This document shows, piece after piece, positions 1-6,806 of a stretch of 14,267 nt of DNA. The first letter of the stretch is position 1. The number at the start of each line of letters is the position of its first letter. Position numbers and translations under genes: made by a program. The notes below the pieces were generated by a model. It worked only from the letters and a program-made list of their open reading frames with translations, ran no database searches and was not told the origin of the DNA. Source of the stretch: JBFKAV01 sp041621405 (GTDB lineage: Bacteria; Pseudomonadota; Alphaproteobacteria; Rhodobacterales; Rhodobacteraceae); assembly GCA_041621405.1 (NCBI GenBank), contig JBFKAV010000096.1:1-14267 (forward strand), given 5' to 3'.

Positions 1-228
1 AGCGAGCCCTTCGGACGCGCAGAGGTGGTCGAGGTCGGCTGCCACGTCGGCGTAGCCGACTGCTCCGCCCGCGATCTCCGGAGCCAGGTAGCGCAGGACG
101 AGCCAGGTCTCGTCGCCGGGCTGCGACTCCACCAGCACGTCGTGCACCGTGACCGCGAGGCCCGAGGGCAGCACCGGCTCGGCCGAGGCAGGTCCGGCGG
201 CGAGAAGGAGGGCTGCAAGGCGGATCAT
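1..228 (-). CDS. DUF6497-like exported protein, N-terminal part (cut by window edge)
   Basis: Only the first 76 codons are present; the gene continues beyond the left edge. The protein starts MIRLAALLLAAGPASAEP, a short hydrophobic signal peptide with an Ala-Ser-Ala cleavage site near residue 16, so export to the periplasm is expected. The mature part (PSGLAVTVHDVLVE, then a Trp and a YLAPEIAG-like stretch) resembles, from memory, the small uncharacterised DUF6497 family of Rhodobacterales; I cannot confirm this without a search. The ATG at 228-226 overlaps the pccB stop codon as ATGA, so translation is probably coupled to pccB and the gene is in the same operon. No separate strong ribosome binding site is visible, which fits coupling. 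The function is unknown. The reading frame is open to the edge and the start is well defined. Confidence 0.75.
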   Translation of the reverse strand, partial: MIRLAALLLAAGPASAEPVLPSGLAVTVHDVLVESQPGDETWLVLRYLAPEIAGGAVGYADVAADLDHLCASEGLA

Positions 229-1757
229 AGCGGGATATTGTCGTGCTTTTTCCATGGGTTCTGAAGCCTCTTGCCGCGCAGGCTGGCGAACGCCCGGGCG
301 ACCCGGAGACGGGTCGAATGCGGCATGATCACCTCGTCGATGAACCCTCGCTCGGCGGCGACGAAGGGGTTGGCGAACCGGCCCTCGTAGTCCTTGGTCC
401 GCGCCGCGATCTTCTCCCGGTCGCCCAGCTCGGCACGGTAGAGAATCTCGACCGCACCCTTCGCCCCCATGACCGCGATCTCGGCCGTGGGCCAGGCATA
501 GTTGAAGTCGCCCCGGAGGTGCTTCGAGGCCATGACGTCATAGGCCCCACCATAGGCCTTGCGGGTGATTACCGTGACCTTCGGCACGGTCGCCTCGCCA
601 TATGCGAAGAGGAGCTTTGCCCCGTGCTTGATGACGCCGCCGTATTCCTGGCTCGTGCCGGGCAGAAAGCCCGGCACATCGACGAAGGTGAGGATCGGAA
701 TCTCGAAGGCGTCGCAGAAGCGGACGAATCGCGCCGCCTTGCGCGACGAATCGATGTCGAGGCAGCCGGCCAGCACCAGCGGCTGATTCGCGACCACGCC
801 CACGGTCGCGCCTTCGAGCCGAACGAAACCGGTGACGATGTTCTTGGCGAAATCGGCCTGGATCTCGAAAAAATCGCCCTCGTCCGCGACTTTCTGAATC
901 AGCTCCTTCATGTCATAGGGCGTGTTCGGATTGTCGGGCACGAGGGTGTCGAGGCTCTCCTCCACGCGGCCTGGATCGTCGAAGAACGGTCTTACTGGCG
1001 CCCTGTCACGGTTGTTCAGGGGCAGGAAGTCGAACAGACGCCGCACTTCGGCCAACGCCTCGATATCGTTCTCGAAGGCGCCGTCGGCGACCGAGCTCTT
1101 GCGGGTATGGGTCGAGGCCCCGCCCAGTTCCTCGGCGCTGACCTGCTCGTTGGTGACCGTCTTCACCACGTCGGGCCCGGTGACGAACATGTAGGACGTG
1201 TCGCGCACCATGAAGATGAAGTCGGTCATCGCCGGGGAATAGACCGCGCCGCCGGCGCAGGGTCCCATGATCAAGCTGAGCTGGGGCACCACGCCCGAGG
1301 CCATGATGTTGCGCTGGAACACCTCGGCGTAGCCGGCAAGCGAGGCGACGCCTTCCTGGATCCGCGCCCCGCCCGAATCGTTCAGCCCGATCACGGGCGC
1401 GCCGTTCTGCACCGCCATGTCCATGATCTTGCAAATCTTCTGGGCATGGGTCTCGGACAGCGAGCCGCCGAATACCGTGAAGTCCTGCGAGAAGACGTAG
1501 ACCATGCGGCCGTTGATCGTGCCCCAGCCGGTGACGACGCCGTCGCCCGAAGGCCGTTCCGCGCCAATCCCGAACTCGGTGCAGCGGTGGGCGACGAACG
1601 TGTCGAACTCCTCGAAGGAGCCCTCGTCGAGGAGAAGCTCGATCCGCTCCCGCGCGGTGAGCTTGCCCTTGCCGTGCTGCGCCGCGATCCGCTTCTCTCC
1701 GCCACCCTGGCGCGCCCGCACGCGTCGCGCCTCAAGTTCCTCGAGAATGTCCTTCAT
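225..1757 (-). CDS. pccB: Propionyl-CoA carboxylase beta subunit (carboxyltransferase)
   Basis: The 510-residue product is the biotin-dependent carboxyltransferase subunit that moves CO2 from carboxybiotin to propionyl-CoA, giving methylmalonyl-CoA in the cytosol. Visible family motifs are GGARIQEGV (about residues 129-137), GPCAGGAVYSPA (165-176, oxyanion/acyl-CoA site) and, in the C-terminal half, a VDVPGF-PGT segment and RKAYGGAYDVM. Asp407 in the last motif occupies the position that, in characterised actinobacterial enzymes, is Asp in propionyl-specific and Ile in acetyl-specific forms. Length is normal for PccB (about 510). I chose the ATG at 1757 because AAGGGAGGG lies 6 nt upstream; a TTG two codons earlier would sit against that site. 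The stop overlaps the next gene's ATG. The biotin/carboxylase subunit pccA is not in the window and may lie further left. Upstream PccR-type half-sites and the pccR gene nearby support the propionyl assignment. Confidence 0.96.
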   Translation of the reverse strand: MKDILEELEARRVRARQGGGEKRIAAQHGKGKLTARERIELLLDEGSFEEFDTFVAHRCTEFGIGAERPSGDGVVTGWGTINGRMVYVFSQDFTVFGGSLSETHAQKICKIMDMAVQNGAPVIGLNDSGGARIQEGVASLAGYAEVFQRNIMASGVVPQLSLIMGPCAGGAVYSPAMTDFIFMVRDTSYMFVTGPDVVKTVTNEQVSAEELGGASTHTRKSSVADGAFENDIEALAEVRRLFDFLPLNNRDRAPVRPFFDDPGRVEESLDTLVPDNPNTPYDMKELIQKVADEGDFFEIQADFAKNIVTGFVRLEGATVGVVANQPLVLAGCLDIDSSRKAARFVRFCDAFEIPILTFVDVPGFLPGTSQEYGGVIKHGAKLLFAYGEATVPKVTVITRKAYGGAYDVMASKHLRGDFNYAWPTAEIAVMGAKGAVEILYRAELGDREKIAARTKDYEGRFANPFVAAERGFIDEVIMPHSTRLRVARAFASLRGKRLQNPWKKHDNIPL

Positions 1758-1822
1758 GGCCAACCCTCCCTTTCGGCAACCCTACTTGGTGGCCGCGCCG
1801 CGGCAAAGCGCGGAACGGCAAG

Positions 1823-1872
1823 TTTGCAATGTATTAGCAGAGTGTCTTGCGCAAATTGCCAACTCGCAAATT
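1823..1872 (-). promoter_or_regulatory. Probable PccR operator cluster upstream of pccB
   Basis: Several TTTGC/GCAAA half-sites cluster here. On the plus strand TTTGCAAT is at 1823-1830, the palindrome TTGCGCAA at 1847-1854, and the direct repeat CGCAAATT at 1850-1857 and 1865-1872 (15-bp step). TTGC-N6-GCAA spans 1856-1869. The centres of the three dyads (1826.5, 1850.5, 1862.5) are 24 and 12 bp apart. From memory, the PccR site described in Rhodobacter sphaeroides is TTTGCAAA-N4-TTTGCAAA, whose two halves are also centred 12 bp apart; the cluster here is a relative of it, not an exact match. Most of it lies just upstream of a candidate -10 box for pccB, as expected for an activator. That PccR binds here is inference from motif and neighbourhood. 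Confidence 0.7.
1831..1836 (-). promoter_or_regulatory. Candidate pccB -10 box (TAATAC)
   Basis: Read on the minus strand this is TAATAC, 74 nt upstream of the pccB ATG. No good -35 hexamer lies 16-18 bp further up; the best choices are GCAATT or GGCAAT, which overlap the PccR-type half-sites. A good -10 with a poor -35 covered by operator sequence suggests activator-dependent transcription. The downstream half-site at 1823-1830 would fall at about the transcription start. The call rests on one hexamer and is tentative. Confidence 0.35.
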
Positions 1873-1938
1873 CACGCCGCTAGCGCGTTGCCTGTCGTTG
1901 CGAGTATACGGCCCGCCAACGCCATTACGAGTCGGCCA

Positions 1939-2289
1939 ATGCCCAGCTTTCCGGTTCCCGTTCTCACCATCGGCCTGCTCCTGGCCTCGAACCTGTTCAT
2001 GACCTTCGCCTGGTACGGTCACCTCAAGTTCAAGTCGACCGCGCTTCTGACGGTCATCCTGGTCAGCTGGGGCATCGCCTTCTTCGAATACCTCCTGCAG
2101 GTGCCTGCCAACCGCATCGGCCACGGGCATTTCTCGGCGGCCGAGCTGAAGACCATTCAGGAAGTGATCACGCTGACCATCTTCGCCGGCTTCTCGGTGC
2201 TCTACCTGCGCGAGCCGATCGCGTGGAACCATCTGGTAGGCTTCGCCTTCATCGCCGCCGGAGCATTCTTCGTTTTCCAGAAGTGGTGA
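1939..2289 (+). CDS. DUF486 / DMT-family small membrane protein
   Basis: The product is 116 residues with about four hydrophobic segments: residues about 5-24, 33-52, 78-95 and 99-114. The sequence contains NLFMTFAWYGHLKF, SWGIAFFEYLLQVPANRIGH and a conserved-looking C-terminal block AGAFFVFQKW. This pattern matches the DUF486 family, usually annotated as a DMT-superfamily protein and related in size to small multidrug resistance proteins; no substrate is established for it. The ATG at 1939 begins the recognisable family sequence; the same frame is open further upstream, but there it would run through the pccB control region. No strong Shine-Dalgarno sequence precedes it. It is transcribed away from pccB and is followed after 68 bp by an MFS transporter gene. 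Whether it shares the PccR-controlled region is unknown. The family call is confident; the function is not. Confidence 0.88.
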   Translation: MPSFPVPVLTIGLLLASNLFMTFAWYGHLKFKSTALLTVILVSWGIAFFEYLLQVPANRIGHGHFSAAELKTIQEVITLTIFAGFSVLYLREPIAWNHLVGFAFIAAGAFFVFQKW

Positions 2290-2357
2290 ACGCGTTCCGG
2301 CGGAACAATGCGATGCCGCGCATGGACAAGGCGGGGGCCCGGAGCTAGGTCCGGTCC

Positions 2358-3575
2358 ATGAGTCCGCGCCCAATCGTCCGTTTTCTCGACCGCTCCACGC
2401 CGCCGCATATCGTCACGCTCGTGCTGATGGCCGGGCTCGGCGCGCTGTCGATGAACATCTTCCTGCCATCGCTGCCGGTGATGGCCGAGTATTTCGGAGC
2501 CGAGTACCGCCTGATCCAGCTTTCGGTCGCGCTCTACCTCGGGATGAACGCGGTGCTGCAGGTTTTCATCGGCCCTATCTCAGACCGCTTCGGCCGCCGC
2601 CCGGTGATGCTGGGATCGATCGTCGTCTTCCTATTCGCAACCGTCGGCACTCTTATTGCGCCCAACGTCGAGATCTTCCTCGGCTTTCGCGCGCTGCAGG
2701 CGGTAATCGTCGCTGGCTTGGTCCTGAGCCGCGCCGTCGTGCGCGACATGGTGCCCCAGGAGGAAGCCGCTTCGATGATCGGCTATGTCACCATGGGCAT
2801 GGCGATCGTGCCGATGGTGGGTCCGATGATCGGCGGCGCGCTGGAGGAGATCTTCAGCTGGCACGCGAGCTTCGTCCTGCTCCTGGTCTGCGGGATCCTC
2901 GCGCTCTGGCTCGCCTGGGCCGACCTGGGCGAGACCGCCGACCACCGCTCCGCAAGCTTCGCCGAGCAGTTCCGGCAATATCCCGAACTGCTATCTGCCC
3001 GCCGCTTCTGGGGCTACTGCGCCACCGCCGCCTTCGCCTCGGGCGCCTTCTTCGCCTATCTCGGTGGCGCGCCCTACGTAGGCTCCGAGGTCTTTGGCCT
3101 CTCTCCGGCCGCGCTTGGCTTCTACTTCGGCGCGCCGGCGCTCGGATATGCGGCCGGAAACTTCCTTGCGGGCCGCTACTCGGTGCGGTTGGGAATCAAC
3201 TCCATGGTCCTCTGGGGCACCCTTCTCACCTCCGCCGCGCTCTCGGTGCTTCTTGCCGTAGAACTTGCGGGCGCGAAGCATCCGGCCGCGTTCTTCGGTT
3301 TCATCACTTTTCTCGGCCTCGGCAACGGCATGGTGCTGCCGAACGCCACTGCGGGGATGCTCTCGGTCCGACCCCACCTGGCCGGCTCCGCCTCGGGCCT
3401 CGGCGGCGCGATCATGATTGGCGGCGGCGCCGCGCTTTCGGCCCTGGCAGGCGCCCTGCTCGGCCCCAGCTCCGGTGCCTTTCCCCTGATCTACCTCATG
3501 CTCGCGACCTCTGTGGCCTCGGTCGTCACGATCCTCTACGTGATCCATCGCGAACGCAGCGTCGGGATTGCCTGA
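2358..3575 (+). CDS. Bcr/CflA-type MFS efflux transporter
   Basis: This 405-residue inner-membrane protein has the twelve hydrophobic segments of the 12-TM drug:H+ antiporter group. The opening SMNIFLPSLP (about 31-40) in the first helix and the loop 2-3 motif GPISDRFGRRPV (72-83) are typical of Bcr/CflA proteins. Helix 5 carries VGPMIGG, the antiporter 'motif C' position, and a Glu/Asp-poor C-terminal half follows. These proteins expel drugs or metabolites (bicyclomycin, sulfonamides, cysteine and others in relatives) using the proton gradient; the substrate here cannot be read from sequence. The ATG at 2358 starts a normal-length protein, although only a weak AGGT-type site lies upstream. 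The stop codon at 3573-3575 lies at the beginning of the pccR promoter region, so the two genes are tightly packed. Confidence 0.9.
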   Translation: MSPRPIVRFLDRSTPPHIVTLVLMAGLGALSMNIFLPSLPVMAEYFGAEYRLIQLSVALYLGMNAVLQVFIGPISDRFGRRPVMLGSIVVFLFATVGTLIAPNVEIFLGFRALQAVIVAGLVLSRAVVRDMVPQEEAASMIGYVTMGMAIVPMVGPMIGGALEEIFSWHASFVLLLVCGILALWLAWADLGETADHRSASFAEQFRQYPELLSARRFWGYCATAAFASGAFFAYLGGAPYVGSEVFGLSPAALGFYFGAPALGYAAGNFLAGRYSVRLGINSMVLWGTLLTSAALSVLLAVELAGAKHPAAFFGFITFLGLGNGMVLPNATAGMLSVRPHLAGSASGLGGAIMIGGGAALSALAGALLGPSSGAFPLIYLMLATSVASVVTILYVIHRERSVGIA

Positions 3576-3595
3576 GGCGCTTTGCAAAGGATAGT
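3568..3595 (+). promoter_or_regulatory. Candidate pccR promoter
   Basis: TTGCCT at 3568-3573 (-35) and GATAGT at 3590-3595 (-10) are separated by 16 bp. The -35 overlaps the end of the MFS gene. The PccR-type octamer TTTGCAAA falls inside the spacer and a second dyad begins at the end of the -10, so a bound regulator would be expected to block RNA polymerase. Both hexamers are only moderate matches, so this is a candidate rather than a firm call. Confidence 0.35.
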
Positions 3596-3608
3596 TTGCA
3601 CCTGCAAA
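3581..3608 (+). promoter_or_regulatory. Probable PccR operator in front of pccR (autoregulation)
   Basis: A perfect TTTGCAAA octamer (3581-3588) is followed after 6 bp by TTTGCACCTGCAAA (3595-3608), a TTTGCA-CC-TGCAAA inverted repeat. The inner arrangement GCAAA-N6-TTTGC differs by two base pairs from the GCAAA-N4-TTTGC I remember for the R. sphaeroides PccR site. The last half-site ends 13 bp before the pccR ATG, overlapping the probable promoter and start of the transcript. That position suggests negative autoregulation (inference). Confidence 0.75.
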
Positions 3609-3621
3609 TACAGGGGCGTCG

Positions 3622-5016
3622 ATGGCCACGCAGAAACTCTACGCCGGCGTCAAGCTGCGCGAGACGCGGACCCGGCTCGGGCTCACCCAGAAGGCCTTCG
3701 CCGAGAAGCTTGGCGTCTCGCTGCCCTATCTGAACCAGATGGAGAACAATCACCGCCCGGTCTCTGCGGGCGTGGTGCTGGCGCTGGCCCAGGAGTTCGG
3801 CTTCGACGTGACCGAGCTCTCCACCGGTGACGCCGAGCGGCTGGTCAGCGATCTCCGCGAGGCGCTCTCCGACCCCGCGCTTCCGGCGCCGCCGCCGCTG
3901 GCCGACCTGCGGCTGGCCGCCTCGAACGCCCCTGCCCTCGCCCGGGCCGTCATCGACCTGCACCGCGCCTACCGCCAGACCCACGAGCGGCTGGCTTCGC
4001 TCGACGAGGCGCTGGGGCGGGAGGATGCGATGCTGCAGCCCTCGCCCTGGGAGGAAGTGCGCGACTTCTTCCACTACTGCGACAACTACCTCGACGCGGT
4101 CGACCGCGCTGCCGAGCGCTTCGCCTGCCCGGACGGCGAACGAGGCGATCCGGTGCCGCTCGCGGTCGCCGCGCTGGACCGCGCCGGGCTCGAGGTCGCG
4201 CTCGCCGACGAGGCGCCGCTGCGGGCGCTCGACCGGGAGGGGGCCCGCGTCATCCTGTCGTCGCGGGCGGCGCCGGCCACCCGCGTGTTCCAGCTCCTGC
4301 ACCAGGTCGCACTCCTCACCCAGGAAGACCTGCTGGAGGCGACGCTCGACCTCGCCCGGTTCCAGTCCGACACCGCGCGGGGCATCGCCAAGATCGGGCT
4401 CGCCAACTATTTCGCCGGCGCCGCCCTCCTGCCCTACCGGGCGTTCCTCGAAGCGGCGCGGGACACGCGGCACGACCTGGAGCGGCTGGCCGACGTGTTC
4501 AGCGCCTCGATCGAGCAGGTCGCGCACCGGCTCTCCACCCTGCAGCGGCCCGGCGCCAAGGGGGTGCCGTTCTTCTTCGTCCGGGTCGACCAGGCGGGGA
4601 CGATCACGAAACGGCACTCGGCGACCCGGCTGCAGTTCGCCCGCTTCGGCGGCGCCTGCCCGCTCTGGAACGTCCACCGCGCTTTCGAGACGCCGGGTCG
4701 GTTCCTTCGGCAGCTCGCCGAGACGCCGGACGGGGTGCGGTACCTCTGCCTCGCCCGGGAGGTCAGCAAGCCGGGAGGGGCCTGGGGCGCTCCGGTCCGG
4801 CGCTTCGCGATCGGGCTCGGCTGCGAGGTGAAGCACGCCCGGGAACTGGTCTATGCCGACGATCTCGACCTCGACCGGGGATTCGAGCCGATCGGGATCT
4901 CGTGCCGGATTTGCGAGCGGACGGACTGCCACCAGAGGTCGGTCCCGCCACTGGAGCGAAGGCTCAGGATCGACCCCGACCGGAGGGGGCTCCTGCCCTA
5001 CGAGATCGAGGGCTAA
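3622..5016 (+). CDS. pccR: Short-chain fatty acyl-CoA regulator PccR (ScfR family)
   Basis: The 464-residue cytosolic DNA-binding regulator has an XRE-type helix-turn-helix at about residues 8-62 (GLTQKAFAEKLGVSLPYLNQ), a middle IrrE/ImmA-like domain and a C-terminal ScfR domain with a Cys cluster, C428-x2-C431-x4-C436-H437. In the middle domain FQLLHQVALL (His227) occupies the HExxH position of the zinc-protease fold but lacks the Glu and second His, while ANYFAGAALL (from 261) keeps the helix that normally follows, so it is probably a non-catalytic ligand sensor. ScfR proteins respond to short-chain acyl-CoAs; PccR is the branch that controls propionyl-CoA carboxylase in R. sphaeroides, and pccB lies 1.9 kb away with matching operators. 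GGGG 5 nt before the ATG serves as ribosome binding site. The paralogues MccR and IbcR are alternatives, but the location favours PccR. Confidence 0.93.
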   Translation: MATQKLYAGVKLRETRTRLGLTQKAFAEKLGVSLPYLNQMENNHRPVSAGVVLALAQEFGFDVTELSTGDAERLVSDLREALSDPALPAPPPLADLRLAASNAPALARAVIDLHRAYRQTHERLASLDEALGREDAMLQPSPWEEVRDFFHYCDNYLDAVDRAAERFACPDGERGDPVPLAVAALDRAGLEVALADEAPLRALDREGARVILSSRAAPATRVFQLLHQVALLTQEDLLEATLDLARFQSDTARGIAKIGLANYFAGAALLPYRAFLEAARDTRHDLERLADVFSASIEQVAHRLSTLQRPGAKGVPFFFVRVDQAGTITKRHSATRLQFARFGGACPLWNVHRAFETPGRFLRQLAETPDGVRYLCLAREVSKPGGAWGAPVRRFAIGLGCEVKHARELVYADDLDLDRGFEPIGISCRICERTDCHQRSVPPLERRLRIDPDRRGLLPYEIEG

Positions 5017-5023
5017 GCGTGTG

Positions 5024-5054
5024 AAAAGGGGGCGGCTTTCACAGTGAAAGCCCC
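5024..5054. terminator. Inverted-repeat terminator between convergent genes
   Basis: GGCTTTCAC (5034-5042) and GTGAAAGCC (5044-5052) form a perfect 9-bp repeat around a single base, extendable by flanking G/C pairs. Just left of it is an AAAA run at 5024-5027. Read leftward this gives a GC-containing stem followed by CTTTTC, the usual intrinsic terminator layout. Read rightward the stem lies 17 nt after the pccR stop but lacks a T-run. It can plausibly end pccR and also catch leftward transcripts from the trkH/TPP-enzyme operon, whose last stop is at 5226. Confidence 0.6.
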
Positions 5055-5225
5055 ACCTATCCAACTGTAATTAATGGACTTTCAGAATTGCGTTAACCGG
5101 AACGAAAGGGTTTCGCGGGGTCTTTTCACACCGCATTCGGACGGAGTAGGGCGCAACAGGGGACCGTGACCGACCCCCCGGGGAGGGCACGGGCGGGACC
5201 GCGAGCGGGCCGGCAGGGGAAGGCG

Positions 5226-6806
5226 TCAGCCCAGCCCCGGCGTCATCCGTATCAGCGTCGGCCCGCGCGCGGCGAACGCCTCGAGGACGGCGCCCTCCAG
5301 CTCGCCGAGGCTCGCGGGCGCGGCGAAGAACGCGCCGTAGGCGCGGGCCAGCGCGGCAAAGTCGGGGTTGCGGATCGTCACCGCGGCGGGCGCGATCTGG
5401 GCCCGCTCCATGCTCTCCTCGATCTCCTTGAGCTTGCCGTTGTCCCATATGAGCACCGGCAGCGGCAGGCCGAGCTCGACGGCCGTGGCGAGCTCGGGGA
5501 GCGTGTACTGCAGCCCGTAATCCCCGGCGATGGCGACGACCGGCGCCCCCGGCCGCCCGACCTTGCCGCCGATGGCGGCGGGTAGCGCGTAGCCGAGCGT
5601 GCCGAAGCCGAAGGGATGGTGCCAGAGGCCGGGGGCCGGCATGTCCACCACCTCTTTCGCCGAATAGGCGAACTGGGTCATGTCGGAGAACACCATCGTC
5701 TCGGCGGGCAGGATCCCCGACAGCGCCTCGGCCACCGGCACGATTCCGGGACGCTCGGCGTCGACTTCGGCGCGCCAGCGGGCGCGGGCAGCGGCCACCT
5801 CCGCCGCCGTCCAGCCCGAAGGCTGCGGCGCCACGGCCTCGGCCAGCGCGGCGAGAACGGCGGGCGCGTCGCCCAAAACCGGCAGCGCGGCGGCGGGCTC
5901 GGCGAGCGCGCGGGGGTCGATGTCGACCCGGATCAGCGGGCAGCGGTGGCCGAGATCGCGGCGCCAGAGATCGACCTCGGAGATCTCGGTACCGACGGCG
6001 AGGACGAGATCGGCCGAGGCGAAGACCTCGGCGCTGCCGGGCCGGGCGAGGTAGCTGCCGAAGGCCAGCGGATCGCCCGGGGCGGTGATTCCCCGCCCGG
6101 CATAGCTTGTGAAGCTCGCGCCCCCGATCCGGGCGAGGAGCGCGCGGGCCGCCTCCCAGCCCTCGCGGGCGCCGCCGCCGAACAGGAACAGCGGCCGCCG
6201 CGCCTGGGCCAGGAGATGCGCCGCGTGGGCGAGCGCGTCCGGCCCCGCCAGCGGCCGGGCTGGACGGGCGGGCGGCGGTGGCGCCTCGGGGGCGACCTCG
6301 GTGATAAGGTCGATCGGCAGGTTGACAGCGCGGGCGCCGGGGCGGCCAGCGGCGAAATCCGTGAAGGCGCGGTCGACCAGCGCATAGGCACCGGCGGCGT
6401 CGGGCGCGGTCAGGCTCCAGCCGCAGACGCCGGCGGCGGCGGCTTCCTGGTCCTTCGCCGCGTGCAGGCGAGCACGCCCCATGCCAAGATCGGCGCGCTC
6501 GAGGCAGGAGGCGATTGCGAGGACCGGCACCGAATCGGACTGCGCCTGGCCGAGCGGCGTGAGCGCGTTGAGCAACCCCGGGCCGGTGATCAGGTAGGCG
6601 ACGCCGGGCTTGCCGGTGGCCCGGGCGTAGCCGTCGGCCATGAAGCCCGCGCCCTGCTCGTGGCGGGGCAGCACGTGCCTCAGCCCCGACTCGGCGAGGC
6701 CCCGGTAGAGCTCCTGGTTGTGGACGCCGGGGATGCCGAAGACGACCTCGACCCCCCTCTCCTTCAGCATCTGCGAGATCTGCGCGCCGAGCGGACGTGA
6801 GGCCAT
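5226..6806 (-). CDS. Thiamine-diphosphate enzyme, acetolactate synthase / AruI type
   Basis: The 526-residue product has the three-domain layout of ThDP-dependent acetolactate synthase-like enzymes. The N-terminal Pyr domain contains FGIPGVHNQELY (23-34) and RHEQGAGFMADGYARATG (48-65), with Glu50 as the cofactor-activating glutamate. The C-terminal PP domain carries GDYG at 428-431 and Asn456, a variant of the GDG-x(25-30)-N motif for Mg-ThDP. The GIPGVHNQELY and GDYGLQYT variants recall 5-guanidino-2-oxopentanoate decarboxylase (AruI) and its relatives rather than true IlvB; no IlvN-like small subunit is adjacent, so valine/isoleucine synthesis is unlikely. The true 2-oxo acid substrate is undetermined. 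The ATG at 6806 overlaps the trkH stop as TGATG and is preceded by GGAGGG, giving strong coupled initiation. A longer open frame upstream lies inside trkH and is not used. Confidence 0.85.
   Translation of the reverse strand: MASRPLGAQISQMLKERGVEVVFGIPGVHNQELYRGLAESGLRHVLPRHEQGAGFMADGYARATGKPGVAYLITGPGLLNALTPLGQAQSDSVPVLAIASCLERADLGMGRARLHAAKDQEAAAAGVCGWSLTAPDAAGAYALVDRAFTDFAAGRPGARAVNLPIDLITEVAPEAPPPPARPARPLAGPDALAHAAHLLAQARRPLFLFGGGAREGWEAARALLARIGGASFTSYAGRGITAPGDPLAFGSYLARPGSAEVFASADLVLAVGTEISEVDLWRRDLGHRCPLIRVDIDPRALAEPAAALPVLGDAPAVLAALAEAVAPQPSGWTAAEVAAARARWRAEVDAERPGIVPVAEALSGILPAETMVFSDMTQFAYSAKEVVDMPAPGLWHHPFGFGTLGYALPAAIGGKVGRPGAPVVAIAGDYGLQYTLPELATAVELGLPLPVLIWDNGKLKEIEESMERAQIAPAAVTIRNPDFAALARAYGAFFAAPASLGELEGAVLEAFAARGPTLIRMTPGLG

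Noticed and set aside
1758..1763. TTG start two codons upstream of the pccB ATG
   Set aside because: It directly abuts the GGGAGGG ribosome binding site, leaving no spacing; the ATG at 1757 has the normal 6-nt spacing and gives the usual family N-terminus.
243..1883. A 546-codon plus-strand open frame opposite pccB
   Set aside because: It mirrors pccB, is rich in charged residues, has no recognisable motif and no suitable ribosome binding site.
2294..2306. GTTCC-GGC-GGAAC hairpin between the DUF486 and MFS genes
   Set aside because: A 5-bp stem with no T-run; too weak to call a terminator.
3526..5064. A 512-codon minus-strand open frame opposite pccR
   Set aside because: Arg/Gly/Glu/Pro-rich antisense shadow; pccR on the plus strand has clear HTH and ScfR features and matching operators.
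5616..6800. Long plus-strand open frame opposite the TPP enzyme
   Set aside because: Low-complexity Gly/Arg/Ala/Asp composition and no motif; the minus-strand ThDP motifs explain the region.
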